A model generated the notes under the pieces. The model was not told the DNA's origin, did no database searches, and was given only the letters and a program-made list of their open reading frames with translations. This document shows positions 1-8,191 of a stretch of 64,000 bases of DNA, in pieces. Source of the DNA: Alphaproteobacteria bacterium (lineage in GTDB: Bacteria; Pseudomonadota; Alphaproteobacteria; Micavibrionales; Micavibrionaceae); the NCBI GenBank assembly GCA_030432025.1, contig JAUIIA010000001.1:1-64000 (forward strand), read 5' to 3'. How positions within the stretch are numbered: position 1 is the stretch's first letter; each line of letters begins with the position of its first letter. Both the position numbers and the translations under genes were made by a program.

Positions 1-9
1 GTGCCTTAA

Positions 10-3000
10 AGAACGGATATAAAATCAATCGCGATCATCGGTGCGGGCCCGATCATCATCGGACAGGCCTGTGAATTCGACTACTCAGGCGCGCAAGCTT
101 GTAAGGCGCTAAAAGAAGAAGGCTACCGCATTGTCCTGATCAACTCGAACCCCGCGACGATCATGACTGACCCGGAAATGGCAGATGCAACCTATATCGA
201 GCCGATCACACCGAAAGTCGTTGCCAAAATTCTGGAGAAAGAAAGACCCGATGCCCTTCTACCGACCATGGGTGGGCAGACAGCGTTGAACACGGCCCTC
301 GCGCTCGAAGAGATGGGCGTGCTTGAAAAGCTTGGCATTGAGCTGATCGGTGCGAAAGCAGACGTCATCGACAAGGCCGAAAACCGCGAGCGCTTCAAAG
401 CCTGCATGGAAGAGATTGGCCTTGAAAGCCCGCGCTCCAAAGTTGTGCACTCGCTTGACGAAGCCCGTGAGTACCTCAAGGAAATCGGCCTGCCGGCTAT
501 TATCCGCCCTTCATTCACTATGGGTGGCACAGGCGGCGGTGTTGCCTATAACAAAAGCGAATTCGAAGACATCGTTCTTGATGGTCTTGAAGCCTCCCCC
601 ACCGATGAAGTCTTGATTGATGAAAGCTTGCTCGGTTGGAAAGAATACGAGATGGAAGTTGTTCGCGATAAAAACGACAACTGCATCATTATCTGCTCTA
701 TCGAGAACCTCGATCCGATGGGCGTGCATACAGGCGACTCGATTACTGTCGCCCCTGCCCTCACCCTGACCGATAAAGAATACCAGATGATGCGTACCGC
801 CTCGCTGGAAGTCTTGCGCGCCATTGGCGTAGAGACCGGCGGCTCCAACGTGCAGTTCGGCATGGACCCGGAAACGGGCCGCATGGTCGTAATTGAGATG
901 AACCCACGTGTATCGCGCTCCTCTGCTTTGGCCTCTAAAGCTACAGGCTTCCCGATCGCGAAAGTCGCAGCCAAGCTGGCGGTCGGTTACACATTGGATG
1001 AGTTGGACAACGACATTACAGGCGGTAAAATCCCCGCCTCCTTCGAACCGACAATCGATTACGTTGTTACTAAAGTGCCGCGTTTCGCATTCGAAAAATT
1101 CCAAGGTGCCGATAACAACCTCACCACAGCGATGAAATCCGTCGGCGAAGCGATGGCGATTGGCCGTAGCTTTGAAGAGTCTTTGCAAAAAGCCTTACGT
1201 TCACTTGAAAAAGGTCTCGACGGTTTGCAACCTATGCCGGATATTTCAATGGATGAAATCCGCAGTGAAATCGGCCGCCCGACACCGCAGCGCATTCTGT
1301 ATATCGCGGAAGGCCTGTTCCAAGGCTTAAGCATTGATGAAGTCTATGAGCTTTGTAAGTTCGATAAATGGTTCCTGGAGCGCATCGATAATTTGATGAA
1401 AGCCGAAAAGGCGTTCCGCGAAAACGGATTGCCGACGACGGCCGAGGGCTGGGTCGATTTGAAGAAAAAAGGCTTCTCCGACGCGCAGCTTGCCAAGATC
1501 ATGAAGGTTGATGAAAAAACCGTACGCAAAGCCCGCTGGGCGCATGATGTGCACCCTGTTTACAAACGCGTTGATACCTGCGCCGCAGAAATAGCTTCTG
1601 ATACGCCGTACATGTATGGCTGCTATGAAGGCAACGGTCTTTACCAAGCGGAAAGCGAGATCGACCCGTGCGACAAAGAAAAAGTCATCATTTTGGGCGG
1701 TGGTCCGAACCGTATCGGTCAAGGTATCGAGTTTGATTATTGCTGCGTTCACGCCGCGTATGCTCTGCGCGATGCGGGTTACGAAACCATCATGGTCAAC
1801 TGTAACCCTGAGACAGTTTCAACGGACTATGACACCTCAGACCGTCTGTACTTCGAACCTCTAACCGAAGAAGATGTGATTGAACTGATCCGCGCCGAAA
1901 ACACGGACAACAGTGTCAAAGGTGTTGTTGTTCAGCTTGGCGGACAAACACCGCTGAAACTTGCCGATGCGTTGCAAGAAGAAGGCATTCCTATTCTCGG
2001 TACAGATCCAGATGCGATCGATTTGGCCGAAGACCGCGAACGCTTCCAGCAATTACTGAAAAAGCTGAAGTTGAAACAACCACCTAACGCCCTTGCCTCT
2101 TCTGCTGAAGAAGCGTTTGAAGAAGCAGAGAAAATCGGCTTTCCGCTTGTTGTGCGCCCGTCCTATGTTCTGGGCGGTCAGGGCATGCAGATTGTGCACT
2201 CCATGGACGAGCTCAAGCGTTATATCAACATCGCGGTGAAAGTATCCGGTGATGCGCCTGTCCTGCTCGACCGTTACCTGAAAAGCGCGATCGAGATTGA
2301 TGTCGACGCAGTGTCCGACGGTAAAGATGTTTATGTTGCCGGGATCATGGAACATATCGAGGAAGCCGGTATTCACTCCGGTGACAGTGCGTGTGTATTG
2401 CCGCCGCACTCTTTGCCTTACAAAACCGTTCGTGAACTAGAGAAGCAAACCATCCAGCTTGCCAAAGCGTTGAAGGTTAAAGGCTTGATGAATGTTCAAT
2501 TTGCCGCACGTAAAAACGAAAACACGGGCGAACAGGATATTTACATCATCGAAGTTAACCCGCGTGCATCACGTACCGTGCCGTTTGTTGCAAAAGCGAC
2601 AGGCGTGCCCGTTGCCAAAATTGCTGCACGTGTAATGGCCGGTGAAAAACTTTCGAGCTTTAAAGATCAGCTTGTCGGTATGCCTGCGGATTTGAGTGCC
2701 GTGAAGGCGCCAGTATTCCCGTTCAACCGCTTCCCTGGTGTTGACCCGCTGCTTGGTCCGGAGATGAAATCTACGGGTGAAGTAATGGGAATTGATACCG
2801 AGCTTGCGCATGCTATTGCCAAGTCACAGCTTGCGGCGGGAACGTTGCTGCCGAAAGAAGGTAAAGTGTTCTTGTCCGTTAAAGATAACGACAAGCAAGA
2901 CCTCTTGCCATTGGCGCGTGATCTGGAAAATATGGGCTTTGAATTGATCGCTACGGGTGGCACATGCCGTTACCTGAACGAGAACGGTGTCGAAGCTAAG

Positions 3001-3294
3001 CGCATCAACAAGGTTCTGGAAGGCCAGCCGCATATTCTGGATGCGATCATCAATGGCGAGATTGCCATGATGATCAACACCACGACTAAAAGCGCGCAGG
3101 CTGTTGCGGACGCCACCAATATCCGTCGGATGGCCTTGATGAACAAGATTCCTTACTACACGCTCCTTACGGCTGCTGGTGCCGCTATTCAGGCGATCCG
3201 GGCAGTAAAGGCGAAGGATATCGAAGTCGAAGCCCTGCAAAACTACTTTGATGCGCCGGAAAGCGCAGAAAAGCAGGACAAAAACGCCGCCTAA
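10..3294 (+). CDS. carB: carbamoyl-phosphate synthase large subunit (5' end interrupted or at a contig edge)
   Basis: Makes carbamoyl phosphate from bicarbonate, ATP and ammonia for arginine and pyrimidine synthesis. Both halves are visible: a first ATP-grasp ([12 protein letters not shown] near 500-540), an oligomerisation region near 1260-1680, a second Rossmann start ([15 protein letters not shown] near 1695-1740), a second ATP-grasp ([12 protein letters not shown] near 2155-2190) and a C-terminal MGS-like allosteric domain (ATGGTCRYL near 2950). The family N-terminus (usually MPKRTDIKSI) is readable from base 1 as V-P-stop-R-T-D-I-K-S-I, so a TAA at 7-9 replaces the expected Lys codon. 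The first ATG in frame is at 163, which would delete the start of the N-terminal Rossmann fold. The true start therefore probably lies at base 1, with a sequence error or a real nonsense change. About 1,095 codons; E. coli CarB has 1,073. Confidence 0.95.
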   Translation, partial: RTDIKSIAIIGAGPIIIGQACEFDYSGAQACKALKEEGYRIVLINSNPATIMTDPEMADATYIEPITPKVVAKILEKERPDALLPTMGGQTALNTALALEEMGVLEKLGIELIGAKADVIDKAENRERFKACMEEIGLESPRSKVVHSLDEAREYLKEIGLPAIIRPSFTMGGTGGGVAYNKSEFEDIVLDGLEASPTDEVLIDESLLGWKEYEMEVVRDKNDNCIIICSIENLDPMGVHTGDSITVAPALTLTDKEYQMMRTASLEVLRAIGVETGGSNVQFGMDPETGRMVVIEMNPRVSRSSALASKATGFPIAKVAAKLAVGYTLDELDNDITGGKIPASFEPTIDYVVTKVPRFAFEKFQGADNNLTTAMKSVGEAMAIGRSFEESLQKALRSLEKGLDGLQPMPDISMDEIRSEIGRPTPQRILYIAEGLFQGLSIDEVYELCKFDKWFLERIDNLMKAEKAFRENGLPTTAEGWVDLKKKGFSDAQLAKIMKVDEKTVRKARWAHDVHPVYKRVDTCAAEIASDTPYMYGCYEGNGLYQAESEIDPCDKEKVIILGGGPNRIGQGIEFDYCCVHAAYALRDAGYETIMVNCNPETVSTDYDTSDRLYFEPLTEEDVIELIRAENTDNSVKGVVVQLGGQTPLKLADALQEEGIPILGTDPDAIDLAEDRERFQQLLKKLKLKQPPNALASSAEEAFEEAEKIGFPLVVRPSYVLGGQGMQIVHSMDELKRYINIAVKVSGDAPVLLDRYLKSAIEIDVDAVSDGKDVYVAGIMEHIEEAGIHSGDSACVLPPHSLPYKTVRELEKQTIQLAKALKVKGLMNVQFAARKNENTGEQDIYIIEVNPRASRTVPFVAKATGVPVAKIAARVMAGEKLSSFKDQLVGMPADLSAVKAPVFPFNRFPGVDPLLGPEMKSTGEVMGIDTELAHAIAKSQLAAGTLLPKEGKVFLSVKDNDKQDLLPLARDLENMGFELIATGGTCRYLNENGVEAKRINKVLEGQPHILDAIINGEIAMMINTTTKSAQAVADATNIRRMALMNKIPYYTLLTAAGAAIQAIRAVKAKDIEVEALQNYFDAPESAEKQDKNAA

Positions 3295-3323
3295 ACTTTT
3301 TTCAAAAAATTTATAAAAACAGC

Positions 3324-3349
3324 GGAACGAACTCGTGTTTGTTCCGTTT
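3324..3349 (+). promoter_or_regulatory. EcfG-type promoter for the 119-aa secreted protein
   Basis: GGAAC at 3324-3328 and GTTT at 3346-3349 with a 17-base spacer (CGTT at 3345-3348 gives 16). This matches the alphaproteobacterial general-stress sigma consensus GGAAC-N16/17-cGTT and sits 38 bases before the ATG. The same bases form an imperfect 12-bp inverted repeat (3321-3332 with 3337-3348), which could also act as a weak stop after carB. Confidence 0.6.
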
Positions 3350-3386
3350 GCAGGGCAATCGTATCTAAAACTGAAAGGATGAAACG

Positions 3387-3746
3387 ATGAAAACTTTTAA
3401 GAATATCGCCCTGATGGGCACTGTCGCTGTTTTGAGCCTAGGCGCCCACACTGCACAGGCACAGGTAGGTCTGAGCGTGACTGCAGATACTTCAACAGAA
3501 GGTGCAGTAGAAACAACTACAGACGCAGCCAAGTCAACGACTGATGCCATTACAAACACAGAAGCCAATGTCGAAGCAGACACAGAGACAAGTGCTTCAG
3601 CAGATGGCAGCGCCGAAATGGATGCAGAGACAAATGCCGACATTGAAACGTCCGCAGGTAGCGAAGCCGAAAAAGCCGTTGAAAGCGGTACCGAAGCTGC
3701 TACAGGCATCTCTTCATCAGTAGATGCTGACGCGAGTGTTAAATAA
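3387..3746 (+). CDS. small secreted Ala/Thr/Glu-rich protein, function unknown
   Basis: A 119-residue protein with a clear signal peptide: basic start, hydrophobic stretch, cleavage after THTAQA or nearby at about residue 25. The mature part is low-complexity and acidic, made of T, E, A, S and D with recurring TETSA/EAN-like units and no Cys or aromatic residues, so it is probably disordered. AAGGATG precedes the ATG at 3387. A 128-codon open frame on the opposite strand is a shadow of the repeat. The upstream GGAAC promoter links it to the stress genes at 31-41 kb. I do not recognise a family. It may be a periplasmic or surface disordered stress protein, which is inference. Confidence 0.75.
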   Translation: MKTFKNIALMGTVAVLSLGAHTAQAQVGLSVTADTSTEGAVETTTDAAKSTTDAITNTEANVEADTETSASADGSAEMDAETNADIETSAGSEAEKAVESGTEAATGISSSVDADASVK

Positions 3747-3756
3747 AACACGTTTT

Positions 3757-3798
3757 GCGAGAGGCTCTAACTCTCCCCCCAAACTGTGAGCCTCTCGC
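3757..3798 (+). terminator. hairpin after the 119-aa gene
   Basis: Perfect 11-bp inverted repeat GCGAGAGGCTC (3757-3767) and GAGCCTCTCGC (3788-3798) with a 20-base loop, starting 10 bases after the stop codon. It has no T-run, so it is either a weak or factor-assisted terminator or an mRNA 3' stabiliser. Confidence 0.5.
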
Positions 3799-3820
3799 AT
3801 ACCCCTCAAACACTCCTAAC

Positions 3821-3849
3821 TTGACGTGCGCAGCTTAAACGCATAATTT
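3821..3849 (+). promoter_or_regulatory. sigma-70-type promoter of greA
   Basis: TTGACG at 3821-3826 with TAATTT at 3844-3849 (17-base spacer), or CATAAT at 3842-3847 (15). Transcription would start near 3855, just before the leader hairpin. Confidence 0.5.
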
Positions 3850-3858
3850 ATAGGAATT

Positions 3859-3887
3859 CCCGCCCGCGAATGGCGGGTTTATTTTTT
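3859..3887 (+). terminator. intrinsic-terminator-like hairpin in the greA leader
   Basis: CCCGCC (3859-3864), a 7-base loop, GGCGGG (3872-3877), then a T-rich tract to 3887. It lies between the likely greA promoter and the greA start at 3909, at the very 5' end of the mRNA. It may attenuate greA or stabilise its 5' end. Confidence 0.55.
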
Positions 3888-3908
3888 AAAACCCCAAGAG
3901 ATTTAGCA

Positions 3909-4382
3909 ATGGATCAGATACCTGTAACCAAAACAGGCTTCAATGGTTTGGAAGCCGAATTAAAAGATTTGAAATCCGTGCAGCGCCCTGCAGTGATCGA
4001 GGCGATTGCGGAAGCACGCGAGCATGGTGACTTGTCGGAAAATGCCGAGTACCATGCTGCCCGCGAACAGCAGAGCTTTATTGAAGGCCGTATTCAGGAA
4101 CTGGAGGCTGTTATTGGCCGTGCGCAAGTAATCGACCCAGCCACATTATCCGGTGACAGCATCAAATTTGGTGCGACCGTTACAATCGTCGATGAGGAAA
4201 CAGACGAGGAATCGACATATCAGATTGTCGGGGATTACGAAGCGGATCTGGAACAAGGTAAGATTTCGATCAGCTCCCCTATAGCGCGTGGATTGATTGG
4301 GAAATCAGAGGGTGACTCGGTTGTGATCAGAACCCCCAAAGGCGCCGGAGATTACGAAATTCTCGAAGTGAAATACCAATAA
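3909..4382 (+). CDS. greA: transcription elongation factor GreA
   Basis: Rescues backtracked RNA polymerase by stimulating cleavage of the transcript's 3' end. From ATG 3909 the protein has 157 residues, the usual length. The N-terminal coiled coil carries the acidic tip motif [11 protein letters not shown], whose Asp and Glu coordinate the catalytic magnesium, and is followed by an FKBP-like C-terminal domain. An in-frame ATG at 3870 would add 13 residues encoded inside the leader terminator, so I prefer 3909, which has AAGAG upstream. The gene stands alone between a leader hairpin and two downstream terminators. Confidence 0.95.
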   Translation: MDQIPVTKTGFNGLEAELKDLKSVQRPAVIEAIAEAREHGDLSENAEYHAAREQQSFIEGRIQELEAVIGRAQVIDPATLSGDSIKFGATVTIVDEETDEESTYQIVGDYEADLEQGKISISSPIARGLIGKSEGDSVVIRTPKGAGDYEILEVKYQ

Positions 4383-4387
4383 GCAAA

Positions 4388-4410
4388 AAGGCCCTTAAAA
4401 ACGGGCCTTC
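4388..4410 (+). terminator. greA terminator 1
   Basis: AAGGCCC (4388-4394), 8-base loop, GGGCCTT (4403-4409), then CTTC. It starts 6 bases after the greA stop. Confidence 0.6.
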
Positions 4411-4423
4411 TTCATAAAAAAAC

Positions 4424-4448
4424 AAGCCTGCTTTAGTCAGGCTTTTTT
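4424..4448. terminator. bidirectional terminator between greA and the Lrp gene
   Basis: AAGCCTG (4424-4430), CTTTAGT, CAGGCTT (4438-4444), a T-run on the right and an A-run on the left (4416-4422). It serves both convergent genes; the stop codon of the Lrp-type gene overlaps the T-run. Confidence 0.75.
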
Positions 4449-4920
4449 ATTGTTCGATCGGAACGCCAGGCTCGTCCTTTGCGCTGCGAATGCCCAAAGA
4501 TGATTTTACGGAAACCACATTTGGAGCGCTTGTCAGCTCATCTTTCAAAAACTCCTGATAACTGTCCCAATCTTTTGCAACAATTTTCAGAATAAAGTCG
4601 ACTTCTCCGGCTAACATATGACATTCACGCACCATAGGAAGTGAAGTCATGTGTTTTTCGAATACCTCGAGGTCCTTTTCGGCCTGTGATTCGAGGCGAA
4701 CCATGGCAAAAACAGTCACACTGAACCCTAAAATAGAGGGATCAATCTGTGCATGATAGCTTTTAATATAGCCGGCTTCTTCCAAAGCACGAACGCGTCT
4801 TAAACACGGAGGAGCAGAGATACCAACAACTTTCGCCAATTCAACATTGGTCATGCGACCATCCTGTTGCAGGTTCTGAAGAATCTTTTTATCAATTTTA
4901 TCGAGCTTTGAGCGTCGCAT
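4447..4920 (-). CDS. Lrp/AsnC-family transcriptional regulator
   Basis: A 157-residue feast/famine regulator. The N-terminal winged helix-turn-helix (about residues 5-60) contains the family signature LDKIDKKILQNLQQDGRMTN and the recognition helix around SAPPCLRRVRALEEAGYI. The C-terminal RAM ligand-binding domain (about 70-145) contains VRECHMLAGEVDFILKI. It is divergent from the ELM1-family gene across 92 bp, so that gene is a possible target. The effector, probably an amino acid, cannot be read from sequence. Confidence 0.9.
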   Translation of the reverse strand: MRRSKLDKIDKKILQNLQQDGRMTNVELAKVVGISAPPCLRRVRALEEAGYIKSYHAQIDPSILGFSVTVFAMVRLESQAEKDLEVFEKHMTSLPMVRECHMLAGEVDFILKIVAKDWDSYQEFLKDELTSAPNVVSVKSSLGIRSAKDEPGVPIEQ

Positions 4921-5012
4921 AAGATTAGTGTTCTCTCATTAAAATGTTTCACAAAAATATCTGGGCTTGATATAAAGTTGCGCACGACCTTATGCAAGTA
5001 CTTTCATAAAAT

Positions 5013-5957
5013 ATGCGAAAAAAAATAAATTGCTGGATTGTCACCGAAGGAATAGCCGGCACTGAAAACCAGTGCCTTGGTGTTGCGGAAGCACTTGGCA
5101 TCGATGCCCAGGTGCATCGTGTTGCCCTGAAACAACCATGGAAAAGCCTGTCTCCCTATCTGGGATTTGAATGTGCCAGCACCTTCGAACCACAGTTTGA
5201 GGAACCATGGCCTGACCTTTTGATTGCCTCAGGTCGTAAAAGCATCGCGGCGGCGCGGTACATAAAAAAAGCGAGTGGCGGCAAGACATTTACCGTTCAG
5301 ATTCAGGACCCGCGCATATCACCCGCAAACTTTGATTTAGTCGCCGTCCCCGAGCATGACCCAACGCGCGGCGATAACGTGCTGGTAACCAAGGCTGCAC
5401 CCAACAGGATTACAGATGAAAAACTTGAAAATGCGCGTGAGCAATTTGCCGCATTCGAGAAGATAAAAGCGCCGCGTGTTGCCGTGCTTATCGGTGGAAC
5501 AAGTAAAGATTACACGCTGACCGCCAACATCACTAAAAAATTGATTCTACGCCTGCAGCATTTGGATGCCGGTTTGATGATTACTGCATCGCGTCGTACA
5601 GGCGTTGAGAATGAGGAAATGTTGAAAGCGGCCTTTGAGGATACCGATCATTACATTTGGGGCGGTGTCGCCGATAATCCGTATTTCGGCTTACTGGCGT
5701 GGGCTGATTTTATCCTTGTGACGGCGGATAGTGCGTCGATGATTTCCGAAGCTTGTACAACCGGAAAACCGGTTTATATGATTGGTATGGATAAAAACCA
5801 CCCTGAAAAGGCAGGTCGTATTGACAAGCTGCACCAAACACTTAAAAAATCAGGGTGTTTAAGAGATTTTGAAGGTGAATTGGCGTACTGGAAATATGAA
5901 CGTCTGAATGACTCACAAATGGTCGCAGATGAAATAACAAAGCGCATGAAATTATAG
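5013..5957 (+). CDS. ELM1-family (DUF1022) protein
   Basis: A 314-residue protein matching the bacterial 'mitochondrial fission ELM1' family: N-terminal WIVTEGIAGTENQCLGVAEALG, a central VAVLIGGTSKDYTLT glycosyltransferase-B-like nucleotide motif, and C-terminal TADSASMISEACTTGKPVY. The fold resembles GT-B enzymes and the bacterial role is unknown. The start at 5013 has no clear Shine-Dalgarno sequence. It ends 7 bases before trxB, so the two are probably co-transcribed. Confidence 0.8.
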   Translation: MRKKINCWIVTEGIAGTENQCLGVAEALGIDAQVHRVALKQPWKSLSPYLGFECASTFEPQFEEPWPDLLIASGRKSIAAARYIKKASGGKTFTVQIQDPRISPANFDLVAVPEHDPTRGDNVLVTKAAPNRITDEKLENAREQFAAFEKIKAPRVAVLIGGTSKDYTLTANITKKLILRLQHLDAGLMITASRRTGVENEEMLKAAFEDTDHYIWGGVADNPYFGLLAWADFILVTADSASMISEACTTGKPVYMIGMDKNHPEKAGRIDKLHQTLKKSGCLRDFEGELAYWKYERLNDSQMVADEITKRMKL

Positions 5958-5964
5958 GTAGATT

Positions 5965-6942
5965 ATGAGTACAGACATCAAGCATAGCAAAGTTTTAATC
6001 ATCGGCTCCGGCCCTGCGGGATATACGGCCGCGATCTACGCCGCGCGCGCAAATCTGAAGCCTATGCTTGTTGCTGGTTTCGAACCCGGTGGTCAGTTGA
6101 TGATCACTACGGAAGTTGAAAATTACCCCGGATTTGCCGAGCAGATTGAAGGCCCATGGTTGATGGAACAAATGAAGGGCCAAGCCGAAAATGTCGGCAC
6201 CGAAATCATCAGTGACTACATCAAGGAAGTTGACCTTTCCCAGCGTCCGTTCAAGGCGATTGGTGATCAAGGACAAGTCTATACAGGTGACACTCTGATT
6301 ATCTCCACCGGTGCGAAGGCGCGATGGCTCGGCTTAGAGAGCGAAAAGAAATTTCAAGGCAAAGGCGTTTCGGCCTGTGCCACATGTGACGGTTTCTTCT
6401 TCCGCGGCAAAGACGTGGTGGTTGTCGGCGGTGGTAACTCCGCCGTTGAGGAAGCCCTCTTCCTGACCAATTTCTGTTCCAAGGTCACTGTGGTTCACCG
6501 CCGTGATTCATTGCGCGCTGAAAAAATTATGCAGGACCGTTTGTTCGCCAGCGATAAGGTTGAAATGGTTTGGGATAGCGTTGTCGAAGAAGTTGTCGGC
6601 GATGATAGCGGCGTTACGGGCGTACGCATAAAAAATGTAAAGACGGACGAAGAACGCACAATTGATGCACATGGCATGTTTGTTGCCATCGGTCATGACC
6701 CGGCGACCGAACTGTTCAAAGGGCAGTTGGAGATGGACGATACCGGATATTTGATTACGGCACCTGATTCCACAGCAACCAGTATACCGGGTGTATATGG
6801 TGCGGGTGACGTTTCCGACCATACATACCGTCAGGCCGTTACAGCGGCAGGTATGGGCTGTATGGCGGCTTTGGAAGCAGATCGGTTTTTAGCCACACAA
6901 GCAGACGGTAACGAAGACACAACGGCGCAGGCGGCTGAATAA
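5965..6942 (+). CDS. trxB: thioredoxin-disulfide reductase
   Basis: FAD flavoenzyme that passes electrons from NADPH to thioredoxin in the cytoplasm. It has 325 residues. The FAD motif GSGPAG is at residues 14-19, the redox-active CATC at Cys138/Cys141, the NADPH motif GGGNSA near 155-160, and the C-terminal FAD motif [10 protein letters not shown]. It lies in the order ELM1, trxB, lysR with 24 bp to the LysR gene. In rhizobia trxB also neighbours lsrB, and this synteny supports the identification of the next gene. Confidence 0.97.
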   Translation: MSTDIKHSKVLIIGSGPAGYTAAIYAARANLKPMLVAGFEPGGQLMITTEVENYPGFAEQIEGPWLMEQMKGQAENVGTEIISDYIKEVDLSQRPFKAIGDQGQVYTGDTLIISTGAKARWLGLESEKKFQGKGVSACATCDGFFFRGKDVVVVGGGNSAVEEALFLTNFCSKVTVVHRRDSLRAEKIMQDRLFASDKVEMVWDSVVEEVVGDDSGVTGVRIKNVKTDEERTIDAHGMFVAIGHDPATELFKGQLEMDDTGYLITAPDSTATSIPGVYGAGDVSDHTYRQAVTAAGMGCMAALEADRFLATQADGNEDTTAQAAE

Positions 6943-6966
6943 ACCTGTCCTAGAAAGGCCCTCCGC

Positions 6967-7857
6967 ATGGATTGGGACAAGCTTAGAATTTTTCATACCG
7001 TAGCGAGGGCATCCAGCTTTACCGAAGCGGGAGAGATGCTCAATCTCAGTCAGTCCGCAGTTTCACGACAGATCAGCACGCTCGAAGAAAGCCTGGGCAT
7101 GGAGTTATTCCATCGTCATGCACGCGGTTTGATTCTAACCGAGCAAGGCGAAATTCTGCGTTCAGCAACCAATGAAATTGCCAACAAGTTACAAACTATT
7201 CAGGGCAAACTGGCCGACACACGGCAATCTTCCGAAGGCCCTTTAATTGTTACAGTTTCGGACTTTCTGGGTACAACATGGCTGGCCCCGAGGCTCTCGG
7301 GCTTTCGTGATATCCACCCTGAAATCCAGCTTACCCTGCTGTTTGATGAGCGCGTTTTGAACATCAGCATGCGCGAGGCGGATGCCGCCATACGATTGCA
7401 TGAGCCCCGCCAAGGCGACTTGGTTGCACGCAAGCTTACCTCGATTAATTTTCATATTTGTGCATCCAAAGCCTATATCGCAAAGTACGGTGCACCGAAG
7501 TCCGTAGATGATTTGAAGAATCATTGCCTGATCGCCTACCCGCCCGGTTCTTATTCCCCAATTCAAGAACCCGGATGGCTGCTCAACCTCGCCGGAATCG
7601 ATACCGAAAGCAATAACAATGTCTTACTGATGAATTCTATGTACGCCATCCACAAGGCCGTTCAGACCGATGTCGGTATAGCCGTGCTACCGAATTACAT
7701 GATCAATATACGTGACAATCTGGAGATTTTATTAGCCGATTATCAACGTCCGCCCGTGGATATGTACTTTGTATATGCAGAGGAACGGCGCAATTCGAAA
7801 AGAATTCAGATCTTTCGTGATTTTTTATTGAAGAGCGTAAACACCACCCCATTCTAG
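6967..7857 (+). CDS. lsrB: LysR-family regulator, LsrB/VtlR type
   Basis: A 296-residue LysR-type regulator. The helix-turn-helix spans about residues 15-60 (SFTEAGEMLNLSQSAVSRQI), followed by a periplasmic-binding-like effector domain with two Cys residues (HICASK and NHCLIAY). The order trxB, this gene, AbcR-like RNA matches rhizobial trxB-lsrB-abcR loci, where the LysR protein (VtlR in Brucella, LsrB in Sinorhizobium) controls AbcR RNAs and envelope or redox functions. A T-N11-A dyad lies upstream of the RNA gene just after this stop codon, a plausible target. LsrB orthology is inferred from synteny and length. Confidence 0.85.
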   Translation: MDWDKLRIFHTVARASSFTEAGEMLNLSQSAVSRQISTLEESLGMELFHRHARGLILTEQGEILRSATNEIANKLQTIQGKLADTRQSSEGPLIVTVSDFLGTTWLAPRLSGFRDIHPEIQLTLLFDERVLNISMREADAAIRLHEPRQGDLVARKLTSINFHICASKAYIAKYGAPKSVDDLKNHCLIAYPPGSYSPIQEPGWLLNLAGIDTESNNNVLLMNSMYAIHKAVQTDVGIAVLPNYMINIRDNLEILLADYQRPPVDMYFVYAEERRNSKRIQIFRDFLLKSVNTTPF

Positions 7858-7923
7858 AAGATTACACTAATATTCTTGTATTATTATGTACTTATGCGTG
7901 TTTAAACATTAAATCAACCTAGC

Positions 7924-7940
7924 TATGCATAAATTGCATA
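7924..7940 (+). promoter_or_regulatory. LysR-type operator (T-N11-A dyad) for the AbcR-like RNA
   Basis: TATGCA (7924-7929), five bases, TGCATA (7935-7940): a perfect 6-bp inverted repeat with a nested T-N11-A (T7926, A7938). Its centre (7932) lies about 64 bases before the likely RNA start near 7996, where activating LysR proteins usually bind. Confidence 0.5.
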
Positions 7941-7983
7941 ACTGATACTTAAAATTAGCCCTTTCATTTATTTTTTAGTGCGG

Positions 7984-7990
7984 TTATACA
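7984..7990 (+). promoter_or_regulatory. -10 element of the AbcR-like RNA
   Basis: TTATACA at 7984-7990 matches a sigma-70 -10 box, 6 bases before the first predicted hairpin region. No good -35 is visible, as expected for a LysR-activated promoter. Confidence 0.45.
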
Positions 7991-7995
7991 TTTCC

Positions 7996-8111
7996 GTTAA
8001 TGGCTTCTTGCCATTGAGGGTCCTTTTGGATCCTACGTCTCCCAGACGTGAAACCTCCCTGTTCAACTCGCCGGGCCAGTTGCATTTTGTGACATAGGCC
8101 CGGTTTTTTTT
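7996..8111 (+). ncRNA. abcR: AbcR-like (alpha-r15 family) trans-acting small RNA
   Basis: A roughly 116-base structured RNA with no open frame. Hairpins are: AATGGC/GCCATT (7999-8015), GGGTCC/GGATCC (8018-8033, one G-U pair), ACGTCT/AGACGT (8035-8049) and a terminator CCGGGCC/GGCCCGG (8071-8103) followed by eight T (8104-8111). Two CTCCC anti-Shine-Dalgarno motifs sit at 8039-8043 (hairpin loop) and 8055-8059 (single-stranded). AbcR RNAs of Rhizobiales use such CUCCC motifs with Hfq to repress ABC-transporter mRNAs and lie beside the lsrB/vtlR gene, as here. The 5' end is estimated from the -10 box. Confidence 0.75.
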
Positions 8112-8191
8112 ATGTTATAATATTAGATATTGTTAATGAGCCTTCAGCCGTTCAGGCTGCAGCATAAGCTCTTCTCAAAAGGACACACTTC

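Noticed and set aside
511-1188. 225-codon open frame antisense to carB
   Set aside because: It lies wholly inside a strongly conserved coding region and shows no family pattern.
3321-3348. Inverted repeat after carB as a terminator
   Set aside because: No T-run follows, and the same bases form a good GGAAC-N17-GTTT promoter at the right distance from the next gene; kept as promoter.
3365-3751. 128-codon open frame antisense to the secreted acidic protein
   Set aside because: It is Ser/Ala/Val-rich as expected from the complement of a repetitive gene; the plus-strand frame has a signal peptide and ribosome site.
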